A stretch of 44,260 nt of DNA from Lachnoclostridium sp. An181. GTDB taxonomy: Bacteria; Bacillota; Clostridia; Lachnospirales; Lachnospiraceae. Made by a program: the position numbers and the translations under genes. Location: positions 1-44,260 of the forward strand of contig NZ_NFKJ01000017.1 in NCBI RefSeq assembly GCF_002160325.1, given 5' to 3'. Under the pieces are notes generated by a model. The model saw nothing but the letters and a program-made list of their open reading frames with translations. It ran no database searches and was not told the origin of the DNA. Shown piece after piece: positions 17,238 through 26,028 of this stretch; positions within the stretch are counted from its first letter, which is position 1; every line of letters begins with the position of its first letter.

Positions 17238-18951
17238 ATCCATCCGGGAATACAAGCGCGAATCCATTCTTGCACCTGTCTTTGTCATCCTGGAGGTTCT
17301 CATGGAAGTACTTATCCCTCTGCAGATGGCAAAGATCATCGATGTGGGAATTCAAAACGGAGACCTTCCTTATATCGTAAAAATGGGTGTAATTTTGGTC
17401 ATTCTTGCTATGCTTGCCCTTTTCTTTGGCGCAAAAGCAGGAAATTATGCTGCTATCGGAGCTGCGGGCTATGCCAAAAATTTAAGGCATGATATTTTTT
17501 ATAAGATTCAGGATTTTTCCTTTAAAAATATCGACCGTTTCTCCACACCAAGTCTTGTTACAAGACTCACCACAGATATCACTAACGTACAGATGGCTTA
17601 CATGATGAGCATCCGCCTTCTGGCCAGAGCTCCGATCATGATCATTCTTTCTTTGATCATGGTTCTGACGATCAATATAAAGATCGCATTGCTGCTTTTA
17701 ATAACCATCCCGATTCTTGGCGGAATCCTCATCTTTATTGCAAAAAAAGCGCATCCGCACTTTGTCCAAGTATTTGATGAGTATGACGTACTTAACAATT
17801 CAGTACAGGAAAATGTCAATGCTGCCCGTGTTGTAAAGGCATATGTGCGTGAAGACCACGAAATCAAGAAATTCCACGGAATCTCCACCGTTGTATTTAA
17901 CCTCTTTACAAAAGCGGAAAAAATTGTTGCGTGGAACTCTCCGACAATGCAGTTTACCATGTACACAGTCATCCTTTTCATGGTCCTTATCAGCAGCGAG
18001 GCGATCGTGACTGGTACTATGGAGACCGGAGAACTTACAAGTATCATTGTGTATGCACTGCAGATCCTGATGTCGCTTATGATGGTTACCTTTGTATTTG
18101 TCATGATCATGATCGCGGAGGCTTCCTCGGATCGAATCGCTGAAGTGCTTGATGAAATTCCAGAGATGGAAGACCCTGCTGATGCAGTCAAAGATGTGCC
18201 GGACGGATCCATTGATTTTGAAAATGTAAACTTCAGCTATGCCGGAAAGGGCGGTACATTATCTTTGAAAAATGTGAACCTTCATATTAAATCCGGCCAG
18301 ACGATCGGCATTATCGGAGGAACCGGTACTGCAAAATCAACCCTTGTACAGCTTATTCCTCGTCTGTATGACGTAACGGAAGGCTGTGTAAAAGTCGGCG
18401 GCATAGATGTGCGCAAGTATGAACTTGAAGCGCTCCGCGACCAGGTATCCATGGTGCTGCAGAAAAACGTACTTTTCACGGGAAGTATTTACGAGAACAT
18501 CCGATGGGGAGACGAACACGCCACAGATGAAGAAGTGCAAAGAGTATGTAAACTTGCTCAGGCGGATGGATTTATCCAGGAATTTCCGCACGGTTACCAC
18601 ACTCAGATTGTAGAGGGAGGAAACAACGTATCCGGTGGGCAAAAACAAAGGCTTTGTATTGCCAGGGCTTTGCTCAAAAAACCGAAAGTACTCATACTGG
18701 ATGATTCTACAAGCGCTGTCGATACAAAAACAGATGCATTGATAAGAAAAGCATTCAGGGAAGAGATTCCGAACACGACCAAGATCATCATTGCCCAGAG
18801 GGTATCGTCCGTGGAAGATGCAGATCAGATCATTGTCATGGAAAACGGCAAGATCAATGGTATTGGTACTTCAGAAGAGCTTCTTAAAACAAATAATATT
18901 TATCGTGAAGTTTATGAATCTCAGGTAAAAGGAGGTGCGGAGAATGAATAA
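17218..18951 (+). CDS. ABC exporter half-transporter, degenerate-site subunit of a heterodimer
   Basis: A 577-residue protein with six membrane helices (about 15-310) and a nucleotide-binding domain (335-570). Walker A is GGTGTAKST, with Ala where Gly normally precedes the Lys. The signature is VSGGQKQR. Walker B is LILDDSTSAVD, with Asp in place of the catalytic Glu. The switch His region reads IIIAQRVSS, with Gln where His is usual. These changes mark the non-catalytic half of heterodimeric exporters such as TM287/288 or BmrCD. AAGGAGG lies 6 nt before the ATG. It overlaps marR upstream and its partner gene downstream by 8 nt. Likely role: efflux of drugs, bile compounds or peptides. Confidence 0.92.
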   Translation: MNRKLFKSIREYKRESILAPVFVILEVLMEVLIPLQMAKIIDVGIQNGDLPYIVKMGVILVILAMLALFFGAKAGNYAAIGAAGYAKNLRHDIFYKIQDFSFKNIDRFSTPSLVTRLTTDITNVQMAYMMSIRLLARAPIMIILSLIMVLTINIKIALLLLITIPILGGILIFIAKKAHPHFVQVFDEYDVLNNSVQENVNAARVVKAYVREDHEIKKFHGISTVVFNLFTKAEKIVAWNSPTMQFTMYTVILFMVLISSEAIVTGTMETGELTSIIVYALQILMSLMMVTFVFVMIMIAEASSDRIAEVLDEIPEMEDPADAVKDVPDGSIDFENVNFSYAGKGGTLSLKNVNLHIKSGQTIGIIGGTGTAKSTLVQLIPRLYDVTEGCVKVGGIDVRKYELEALRDQVSMVLQKNVLFTGSIYENIRWGDEHATDEEVQRVCKLAQADGFIQEFPHGYHTQIVEGGNNVSGGQKQRLCIARALLKKPKVLILDDSTSAVDTKTDALIRKAFREEIPNTTKIIIAQRVSSVEDADQIIVMENGKINGIGTSEELLKTNNIYREVYESQVKGGAENE

Positions 18952-20830
18952 AAGAGACGGAAGAGTTTCTAAAAATACAATTAAAACAGCAAAACGGCTT
19001 CTGAAATATGTAACAAAATATTATAAACTGCCATTTATTGCAGTATTTTTCTGCATTGTCGTGAGTTCCATTGCTTCAATTTCTGTGTCACTTTCTTTGA
19101 AGTTCCTGTTGGATGACTACATTATTCCGTTGATCGGCAACCAAAATCCCGACTATACGGAGCTTTATAAAGCTTTAGGCGTACTTGGAACTATTTTTCT
19201 CTGCGGTGTGCTGGCGACCTTCACTTACACCAGGCTCATGGTAGTCATTGGCCAGGGTGTACTGCGAAAAGTCCGCGATGAGATGTTTGAGCACATGCAG
19301 AAACTTCCAATCCGTTATTTTGACCAGAATACAAACGGTTCCATCATGAGCCTTTACACAAACGATACTGACACATTAAGGCAGATGATCAATCAAGCGC
19401 TTCCTCAGGTCTTGATGTCCTTTCTGACCATTATTGTAACCTTTATCGCTATGATCGTGTTAAGCCCGCTTCTCACTATTTTGGCGGTTCTTATGATCGT
19501 GCTGATGGTTTTTGTTACGAAAAAAATCGGCGGAAACAGCGGCCGTTTCTTCGTCCGCCAGCAGCTTGCCCTTGCTGATGTCACCGGATTTGTGGAAGAA
19601 CACATGCACGGGCAGCGCGTCATCAAGGTTTTCAATCACGAGAAAAAAGCAGAGGAACAGTTTGATGAGCTGAATGAAAAGCTTTTCACTGCAGCATCAA
19701 GCGCCAATACATTTGCAAATATGATGGGCCCTGTGATCGGCAACCTTGGAAACCTTCAGTTTGTACTCACCGCAGTGTTCGGAGGATTTTTGTTTGTCAT
19801 GAATATCGGCGGGATCACACTTGGTGTACTTGCATCTTACCTGCAGTTTACAAAGAGCTTTACACAGCCGTTCATGCAGGTTGCACAGCAGTTCAACTCC
19901 ATTGTCATGGCCCTGGCAGGTGCGGAGCGTATCTTTAGCATGATGGACGAGGAGCCGGAAGTGGATGAAGGATATGTCACCCTTGTAAATGCCAAAAGAA
20001 ATGCGGACGGCTCACTTACCGAATGCAAAGAGCGAACCGGACTTTGGGCCTGGAAACACCCGCACCAGGCAGACGGCAGCGTGACATACACAGAACTGAA
20101 AGGGGATGTCCGTTTCTACGATATGACCTTTGGTTACACGGATGAAAAGATGGTTCTGCACGATTTGACGCTCTACGCAAAACCTGGTCAGAAACTTGCC
20201 TTTGTAGGTTCCACAGGAGCCGGCAAGACAACGATCACCAACCTGATCAACCGGTTCTACGATGTTCAGGACGGAAAGATCCGTTACGACGACATCAACA
20301 TCAACAAAATTAAAAAAGCGGATCTTCGCCGTTCCCTTGGAATCGTTCTGCAGGATACCCACCTGTTTACGGGGACAATCTTGGAAAACATCCGCTACGG
20401 AAACTTGGATGCAACAGACGAACAGGTTTACGCAGCAGCAAAACTTGCACATGCTGACCAGTTCATCAAAATGCTTCCAAAAGGATACGACACCATGCTG
20501 ACCAATGACGGTGAAGAGCTCTCCCAGGGACAGAGACAGCTGTTGGCGATTGCCCGCGCCGCAGTTGCGGACCCTCCGGTATTGATCTTAGACGAAGCGA
20601 CCTCCAGCATCGATACCCGTACGGAAAGCATTGTACAAAAGGGTATGGATAACCTGATGAAAGGCCGTACTGTATTTGTCATTGCCCATCGTCTGTCCAC
20701 GATCCGCAACAGTGATGCGATCATGGTACTGGATCACGGAAGAATTGTGGAGAGAGGTACACACGAAGAGCTGATCAAAGAAAAAGGAATCTATTACCAG
20801 CTTTATACCGGTAAACTGGAACTTTCATAA
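18944..20830 (+). CDS. ABC exporter half-transporter, catalytic subunit of a heterodimer
   Basis: A 628-residue partner of the preceding protein: membrane domain about 20-325, linker of about 65 residues, then a nucleotide-binding domain with Walker A GSTGAGKTT, signature LSQGQRQLLAIARA, Walker B VLILDEATSSID with the catalytic Glu, and switch VIAHRLST. The canonical catalytic residues are present here and altered in the partner, as expected for an asymmetric dimer. The start is the ATG at 18944 (AAGGAGG 8 nt upstream), not the GTG 9 bp earlier. Last gene of the marR operon. Confidence 0.92.
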   Translation: MNKRDGRVSKNTIKTAKRLLKYVTKYYKLPFIAVFFCIVVSSIASISVSLSLKFLLDDYIIPLIGNQNPDYTELYKALGVLGTIFLCGVLATFTYTRLMVVIGQGVLRKVRDEMFEHMQKLPIRYFDQNTNGSIMSLYTNDTDTLRQMINQALPQVLMSFLTIIVTFIAMIVLSPLLTILAVLMIVLMVFVTKKIGGNSGRFFVRQQLALADVTGFVEEHMHGQRVIKVFNHEKKAEEQFDELNEKLFTAASSANTFANMMGPVIGNLGNLQFVLTAVFGGFLFVMNIGGITLGVLASYLQFTKSFTQPFMQVAQQFNSIVMALAGAERIFSMMDEEPEVDEGYVTLVNAKRNADGSLTECKERTGLWAWKHPHQADGSVTYTELKGDVRFYDMTFGYTDEKMVLHDLTLYAKPGQKLAFVGSTGAGKTTITNLINRFYDVQDGKIRYDDININKIKKADLRRSLGIVLQDTHLFTGTILENIRYGNLDATDEQVYAAAKLAHADQFIKMLPKGYDTMLTNDGEELSQGQRQLLAIARAAVADPPVLILDEATSSIDTRTESIVQKGMDNLMKGRTVFVIAHRLSTIRNSDAIMVLDHGRIVERGTHEELIKEKGIYYQLYTGKLELS

Positions 20831-20845
20831 TTTCATAAAAAAGAA

Positions 20846-20887
20846 AGCAGGACCACAGCGCAAGTCGGCTGTGGTTCTGCTCTTTTT
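20846..20887. terminator. Bidirectional terminator between ABC exporter and treA
   Basis: 14-bp stem AGCAGGACCACAGC/GCTGTGGTTCTGCT with one G-T pair and an 8-nt loop; CTTTTTAT follows on the plus strand and TTTCTTTTTT on the minus strand. It serves both convergent operons. Confidence 0.9.
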
Positions 20888-20893
20888 ATATCA

Positions 20894-22540
20894 TTATTTG
20901 TACAGGATCACCGATTCATATGGTTTCAGGGAAATCTCTCCTCCCTGTATTTGATGATCCTTGTAATTGCTCAAAAGGCACTCATATTCTTCCAGGTTCA
21001 CTCCAACACTCCACCTTGTCTCTTTGCCGTAAAAATTGTGGATGGCCAAAAGTTCTCTGCCCTGCCAGGTCCTTTTGTAAGCAAAGATATCCGGATGTTC
21101 CACTGCAAGAGCCTCAAAATCTCCGTACGCGATCACATCATACTGTTTTCTAAGTGAAATGAGTTTTTGATAATATGCAAAAATGGAATCCTCATCCTGC
21201 AGTTCTTTCCTGGCATTGATCTCCTTATAATTTGGATTGACCTCAATCCATGGAGTTCCGTCGGTAAATCCACCTTGTTTTTCTTCATTCCACTGCATCG
21301 GTGTTCTGCTGTTATCCCTGGAATGCACTTTCAGGATTTCGTACGCTGCTTCCTTGCTGATCCCCTTTTCCTGGAGGATGCGGAAATGATTGCGGCTCTC
21401 CACATCCTGATACTGTTCAATATCCGTGAATCCGGCGTTTGTCATTCCAAGCTCTTCTCCCTGATAAATATAAGGCGTTCCGCGAAGGCAATGTATCACG
21501 CCTGCCAGCATTTTTGCTGATTCCTTCCAGTATTTTCCTTCATCTCCGAATCTGGACACTACCCTTGGCTGGTCGTGGTTACACCAAAATACAGCGTTCC
21601 ATGCATGATGCTCTGCCATGTTTGTCTGCCAGTCAAACAAAATCTTTTTCAATTTCCGGAAGTCAAACGGCACAAGCACCCATTTTTCATTGCCCATGAA
21701 ATCCACTTTGAGATGATGAAAACTAAACACCATGGACATTTCATGGCTGTCCTCCCCTGCGTATTCATAGCAGTTTTCCATGGATGTGCTGGACATCTCC
21801 CCGACAGTGATAATCTCTGCGTCTGTTCCAAAGGTCGTCTCGTTGAGCTCTTTTAAATACTGATGGATCTTCGGGCCATCTGTATAGAAACGCCTTCCGT
21901 CTCCTTCATGGTCATCTTCGTAAGCGCCCTTGCTGATCAGGTTCACCACATCAAACCGGAATCCTTTGACTCCTTTCCCCATCCAGAAACGCACGATTTT
22001 CTGTATTTCTTTTCTCACCTCTTCATTCTCCCAGTTCAGATCAGGCTGAGACACATCAAAGAGGTGAAGGTAATACTCATCAAATTTTTCTACATACTGC
22101 CACGCACTGCCGCCAAACTTGCTCTCCCAGTTTGTCGGCGGCTCTCCGTTTTCTTTTCCTTTGCGGAAAATATAAAAGTTTTTGTACTTCTCGTCCCCTG
22201 CAAGGGCTTTCTGGAACCATTCATGGCGGTCCGAGGTATGGTTGAATACCATGTCCAGCATCAGACCAATCCCCCGTTTTTCTGCCTCTTTTGAAAGCTC
22301 TTCAAAATCTTCCATTGTACCATAGCGCGGGTCAATGTGATAATAGTCCTCCACATCGTATCCATTATCCTTTTGCGGGGATACAAAAAACGGAGTCATC
22401 CAGATATAATCTACGCCAAGTTTTTTGATATAATCGAGCCTTCCGATAATTCCTTTCAAGTCGCCCAAGCCATCTCCATTACTGTCTTGAAAAGATTTTG
22501 GATAAATCTGATATACCACACTTTTCTTAAAATCTGCCAT
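20894..22540 (-). CDS. treA: GH13 trehalose-6-phosphate hydrolase (alpha,alpha-phosphotrehalase)
   Basis: A 548-residue cytosolic GH13 enzyme of the TreC/oligo-1,6-glucosidase subfamily. Conserved regions: GVDYIWMTPFF, DMVFNHTS, nucleophile Asp197 in GFRFDVVN, acid/base Glu248 in TVGEMSS, and Asp323 in NHDQPR. The length fits TreC (about 550). Sequence alone would also fit oligo-1,6-glucosidase; the trehalose assignment rests on the adjoining trehalose-type PTS and GntR regulator. The ATG at 22540 has AAGGAGG upstream. The gap to treB is 18 nt. Product: glucose plus glucose-6-phosphate. Confidence 0.88.
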   Translation of the reverse strand: MADFKKSVVYQIYPKSFQDSNGDGLGDLKGIIGRLDYIKKLGVDYIWMTPFFVSPQKDNGYDVEDYYHIDPRYGTMEDFEELSKEAEKRGIGLMLDMVFNHTSDRHEWFQKALAGDEKYKNFYIFRKGKENGEPPTNWESKFGGSAWQYVEKFDEYYLHLFDVSQPDLNWENEEVRKEIQKIVRFWMGKGVKGFRFDVVNLISKGAYEDDHEGDGRRFYTDGPKIHQYLKELNETTFGTDAEIITVGEMSSTSMENCYEYAGEDSHEMSMVFSFHHLKVDFMGNEKWVLVPFDFRKLKKILFDWQTNMAEHHAWNAVFWCNHDQPRVVSRFGDEGKYWKESAKMLAGVIHCLRGTPYIYQGEELGMTNAGFTDIEQYQDVESRNHFRILQEKGISKEAAYEILKVHSRDNSRTPMQWNEEKQGGFTDGTPWIEVNPNYKEINARKELQDEDSIFAYYQKLISLRKQYDVIAYGDFEALAVEHPDIFAYKRTWQGRELLAIHNFYGKETRWSVGVNLEEYECLLSNYKDHQIQGGEISLKPYESVILYK

Positions 22541-22558
22541 CTGTCCATCCTCCTTCAT

Positions 22559-24499
22559 CTATTCATAAGTCACTACCGCAGTTTTTCCTGCTTCTGCCAC
22601 CTGTCCTGTCAGGTACTGGATATTCTCTGCCTCTCCCGCCCCTGTCACGATCAGCATTGTTGTCAGCGGATGTCCTGCTGCTTTGATCTTTTCCGGCTCA
22701 AACCGGATCAGCGGCTGGCCGCATTTTACAAAGTCTCCCTCTTTTACAAGGAGATCAAATCCATCCCCGTTCATATCAACCGTATCAATACCAACATGAA
22801 TGAGTACATCCATTCCATTTGCAAGAGACAGTCCGCACGCATGTCCGGAATCTCCCATCACTACCGTTACCTTCGCATTTGCCGGAGCTAAAACTGTGTT
22901 GTCTGTCGGCTCAATTGCAAGTCCATCCCCCATGATATGCTGGGAAAACACTTCATCCGGCACTTGTTCAAGCGGTATTACCTCTCCGCTTAAAATTGCT
23001 TTCAATTCTGTGCCAGCACTCTCTTCTGACATCAGCGCTGTTTCATCTTCCTTGTGTTCCTTGTTTTCCTGCCCCATCATGTCTTCCCCGGAAAGTTTTC
23101 GTTTTCCGACGATCAAGGTAAGAATAAACGGAATCACGATCGCTGCCGCCATTGCACCCAGGAAAATGAGATAATACTGGGACTTGATGGACAAAATTCC
23201 CGGAAGTCCGCCTACTCCGATGCTCACTGCTTCCACACCAAATCCTACGGAGATCATGGCTGCCACAGAGGAACCGATCATACCACAGATCAGCGGAAAA
23301 CCATATTTTAAGTTCACCCCAAAAAGCGCTGGCTCTGTTACTCCAAGATAGCAGGAGATACATGCCGGGATGTTGACCTGCTGTGCACGTTCATTTTTTT
23401 TCTGCAGAACGGACATGGCCAGTACACTGGAGCCCTGTGCAATATTGCTCAGTGCGATCATCGGCCAAAGTATCGTGCCGCCAAGCGTGGATGCCATCTG
23501 ACTGTCAATTGCATTGGTCATATGGTGAAGACCAGTCATGACAACCGGGGCGTACAAAAGTCCGAACACTGCTGCAAACAGAAATCTGACATCAGAAGTC
23601 AGCCCTGCGTAAACCACATCCGCGATTCCGTTTCCAATCTTCCATCCAATCGGTCCCACAACCATGTGCGCGATAAACACTGCCGGCACAAGGGAACAAA
23701 ACGGCACTACGATCATACTGACAACTGCCGGACAGTGTTTGCGGAAGAATTTCTCAAGGTATACAAGCACAAACCCAGCCAGCATCGCTGCAATGACCTG
23801 TCCCTGATATCCGATCATATCCACTTTGCCGATTCCAAAATCCCAGTACGGAATTTCACTTGCCGGAGTGGAACCCACATCAAATCCATTTAAAAGCTGG
23901 GAAGATACCAGTGTCAGTCCCAAGACAATACCAAGAATCTGGGTAGTTCCCATTTTCTTTGTGATGGACCAGACAATTCCAACTGGCAGCAGCCAGAAAA
24001 CAGCCTCTCCGATCAGCCAAAGGAAACTGTCTATCCCTGCCCAAAACTGGGAGATCTCCACCAATGTTTTTGTTCCGTTCTCAAAAAAATTAATACCGTC
24101 AATGATGTTTCTAAATCCAAGCACAAGGCCTCCGCAGATCAGTGCCGGGATGATCGGCGCAAAAATTTCACCAAGATTACTCATGAGCCGCTGAATCCAG
24201 TTCTGATTTCCTTTTGCAGCCTCCTTTGCCGCCTCTTTGCTGATTCCCTCGATTCCTGCATATTTGGTGAACTCATTGTAAAATGTGGACACATCATTTC
24301 CAATGATCACCTGATACTGTCCTGCCTGCGTAAATGTTCCTTTGACACAGGAAATCTCTTCGATTCTTTTTGCGTCCGCCTTTTTCTCATCCACCAGGAC
24401 AAAGCGCATCCTTGTCATGCAGTGTGACACTGCGGAAATATTTTCTTTTCCGCCGATAAATTGCAGGAGCTCCTTTACCTCCTTCTCATACTTTGCCAT
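22559..24499 (-). CDS. treB: Trehalose PTS transporter, EIIBCA fusion
   Basis: A 646-residue PTS permease. The IIB domain (1-90) has phospho-acceptor Cys27 in SHCMTRMRF. The IIC membrane domain (about 105-465) has GLHHMTNAIDSQ and the PALFG motif (GVTEPALFG). The glucose-type IIA domain (about 490-640) has phospho-acceptor His568 in VLIHVGIDTV. Many TreB proteins lack IIA and borrow it from the glucose system; here it is fused. It imports and phosphorylates trehalose to trehalose-6-phosphate for TreA. The RBS AAGGAGG precedes the ATG at 24499. Confidence 0.88.
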   Translation of the reverse strand: MAKYEKEVKELLQFIGGKENISAVSHCMTRMRFVLVDEKKADAKRIEEISCVKGTFTQAGQYQVIIGNDVSTFYNEFTKYAGIEGISKEAAKEAAKGNQNWIQRLMSNLGEIFAPIIPALICGGLVLGFRNIIDGINFFENGTKTLVEISQFWAGIDSFLWLIGEAVFWLLPVGIVWSITKKMGTTQILGIVLGLTLVSSQLLNGFDVGSTPASEIPYWDFGIGKVDMIGYQGQVIAAMLAGFVLVYLEKFFRKHCPAVVSMIVVPFCSLVPAVFIAHMVVGPIGWKIGNGIADVVYAGLTSDVRFLFAAVFGLLYAPVVMTGLHHMTNAIDSQMASTLGGTILWPMIALSNIAQGSSVLAMSVLQKKNERAQQVNIPACISCYLGVTEPALFGVNLKYGFPLICGMIGSSVAAMISVGFGVEAVSIGVGGLPGILSIKSQYYLIFLGAMAAAIVIPFILTLIVGKRKLSGEDMMGQENKEHKEDETALMSEESAGTELKAILSGEVIPLEQVPDEVFSQHIMGDGLAIEPTDNTVLAPANAKVTVVMGDSGHACGLSLANGMDVLIHVGIDTVDMNGDGFDLLVKEGDFVKCGQPLIRFEPEKIKAAGHPLTTMLIVTGAGEAENIQYLTGQVAEAGKTAVVTYE

Positions 24500-24523
24500 G
24501 TTCTCTCCTCCTTTTAATCACGA

Positions 24524-24570
24524 ACTTGTTTGAACAAGTATAAATTACCACACTTGTTTAAACATGTCAA
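24524..24570 (-). promoter_or_regulatory. treB promoter with two operator palindromes
   Basis: Two near-identical palindromes lie 28 bp apart: ACTTGTT-TG-AACAAGT (24524-24539, perfect) and ACTTGTT-TA-AACATGT (24552-24567, one mismatch). The minus-strand promoter is TTGACA (24570-24565), 17-bp spacer, TAATTT (24547-24542). The second operator fills the spacer and the first lies just downstream of the -10 box. Binding by the divergent TreR would block transcription. Confidence 0.75.
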
Positions 24571-24590
24571 CATATTATGCGTCATATTCC

Positions 24591-24618
24591 TTGACTTTTT
24601 ATTTCCACTATTTATAAT
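24591..24618 (+). promoter_or_regulatory. treR promoter
   Basis: TTGACT (24591-24596), 16-bp spacer, TATAAT (24613-24618), 36 bp upstream of the treR ATG. The upstream operator of the divergent treB promoter is about 24 bp behind this -35 box, so TreR could affect both directions. Confidence 0.75.
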
Positions 24619-24654
24619 AAGTATGTACGTTTTACCAGGACAGGATGTGACAAA

Positions 24655-25389
24655 ATGCCAAAAAGTAAATACCATACGATTTATAAAGATTTAAAATCAA
24701 AAATTGAGATTGGGGATTATGCTTATCAGGAGCTGCTGCCCTCAGAGCATACGCTGGTCCAGACATATGACTGTTCCAGAAACACTGTGCGCAGAGCGAT
24801 TCAGGAGCTTGTAAAGGACGGTTATGTGCAGACCATGCAGGGAAAAGGCGTGCGCTGTATTTTTCTTCCTGCTGAGCAGGCTTCCTATACCATAGGCGGA
24901 ATCGAATCCTTCCGGGAATCCTCCATCCGAAATCACAGAAACGGGACGACCAAGGTTTTATGTTTCGTGGAAATAACCGCTGATGAAAAGATTACAAAAC
25001 GGACCGGCTTTCCCGTTGGCACAGAGCTCTATTACCTTCAAAGGCTCCACTACCTGGACGGCATTCCGCTGATCATCAATCACAACTATTTTTTGAAAAG
25101 CGCTGTGCCCGGCCTCACTCCTGAGATTGCGAAACAGTCTATCTATGAATATCTGGAAGACACGCTGCACATGACAATTGTAAACAGCAAGCGCATCATG
25201 ACCGTGGAAAAAATCACGCAGATTGATGAAAAGTATTTACATATCAATGCAGATGATTACAATTGCATGGCTGTCATCAGCAGCCAGACTTTCAACAGTG
25301 ACGGCGTCATGTTTGAATTCACACAGTCCAGGCATCGGCCGGACTACTTTCGTTTCCAGGATAACGCAGTCCGCAAAGCGCCGAAATAA
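24655..25389 (+). CDS. treR: GntR/HutC-family regulator of the trehalose operon
   Basis: A 244-residue repressor. The N-terminal GntR winged helix (1-70) has LLPSEHTLVQTYDCSRNTVRRAIQEL followed by VQTMQGKGV. The C-terminal UTRA effector domain (about 85-235) is of the type that binds trehalose-6-phosphate in TreR. It is transcribed divergently from treB-treA, with two palindromic operators between. The start has a modest RBS (AGGA). Naming as TreR follows from position and family. Confidence 0.88.
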   Translation: MPKSKYHTIYKDLKSKIEIGDYAYQELLPSEHTLVQTYDCSRNTVRRAIQELVKDGYVQTMQGKGVRCIFLPAEQASYTIGGIESFRESSIRNHRNGTTKVLCFVEITADEKITKRTGFPVGTELYYLQRLHYLDGIPLIINHNYFLKSAVPGLTPEIAKQSIYEYLEDTLHMTIVNSKRIMTVEKITQIDEKYLHINADDYNCMAVISSQTFNSDGVMFEFTQSRHRPDYFRFQDNAVRKAPK

Positions 25390-25393
25390 ATAC

Positions 25394-25456
25394 AAAAAGC
25401 ACCTGATTTTTGGGAATTGTTAAATCTTGTTCCTCCCAAAAACCAAGTGCTTTTTT
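25394..25456. terminator. Bidirectional terminator between treR and the C_GCAxxG_C_C gene
   Basis: Arms AAAAAGCAC and GTGCTTTTTT with an inner pair TTTTTGGGA/TCCCAAAAA form a long imperfect hairpin with T-runs on both strands, between convergent genes. Confidence 0.75.
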
Positions 25457-25470
25457 CCATTCTAATTTCT

Positions 25471-25893
25471 CTATCTGCCCTGTTCCGCAAAATAGGCGTC
25501 CAGACACGCCGCTGCCGTCTCCACACATTTTTCACAGCTTGCCAGTACCTTTCCTGTCTCAAATCCTTTCAGTTCCCTGCAGTAGAGCGAGCCGCACTCT
25601 TTTTTAAATTTTTCCGCCATCTCGCGCACTTTTCGGTAAGTATCGGCTTTTGTGGCAATAGGATTTTTCATATCGCCGGCACTGTTTGTAAGGCCAAGAG
25701 CCAGAAACATTCCTGTCACTGCCCCGCATGTATCTTTCAATCCGCCCATGCCAAGGCCGAATCCTTCTGTCATTTTAAAAACATCCTCCTCTTTTACACC
25801 AAGTTCCTCACAATAAGAACAGACAACTGCCTGACAGCAATTGTATTTTCCTTCTGTAAATTTTTTTACTGCTGTATCTTTATTTGCCTTCAT
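25471..25893 (-). CDS. C_GCAxxG_C_C family (probable redox-active) protein
   Basis: A 140-residue soluble protein with the family's cysteine pattern: NCCQAVVCSYCEELG near the N-terminus, then GFGLGMGGLKDTCGAVTG, and a C-terminal region with spaced Cys (CGSLYCREL, ASCEKCVETAAACL). Members are common in anaerobes and are thought to be redox or metal-binding proteins; no reaction is established. GAGGAGG precedes the ATG. It is transcribed alone, from the promoter at 25926-25954. Confidence 0.88.
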   Translation of the reverse strand: MKANKDTAVKKFTEGKYNCCQAVVCSYCEELGVKEEDVFKMTEGFGLGMGGLKDTCGAVTGMFLALGLTNSAGDMKNPIATKADTYRKVREMAEKFKKECGSLYCRELKGFETGKVLASCEKCVETAAACLDAYFAEQGR

Positions 25894-25925
25894 CTTTTGT
25901 TCCTCCTCATCTTTGTCTGTTATCT

Positions 25926-25954
25926 AGTATACGCCCAAGACTCTTCTTTGTCCA
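25926..25954 (-). promoter_or_regulatory. Promoter of the C_GCAxxG_C_C gene
   Basis: Minus strand TGGACA (25954-25949), 17-bp spacer, TATACT (25931-25926), 32 bp before the ATG. Confidence 0.65.
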
Positions 25955-25990
25955 TATCCCCGCGTGCCAGACTACATCAGCCTGCAAAAG

Positions 25991-26021
25991 AAAAACCCGG
26001 ACTTTCAGTATCCGGGTTTTT
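25991..26021 (-). terminator. Terminator of the metallophosphoesterase gene
   Basis: Perfect 11-bp stem AAAAACCCGGA/TCCGGGTTTTT with a 9-nt loop and a T-rich tail on the minus strand, 8 bp after the stop codon. Confidence 0.9.
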
Positions 26022-26028
26022 CTTTTTT

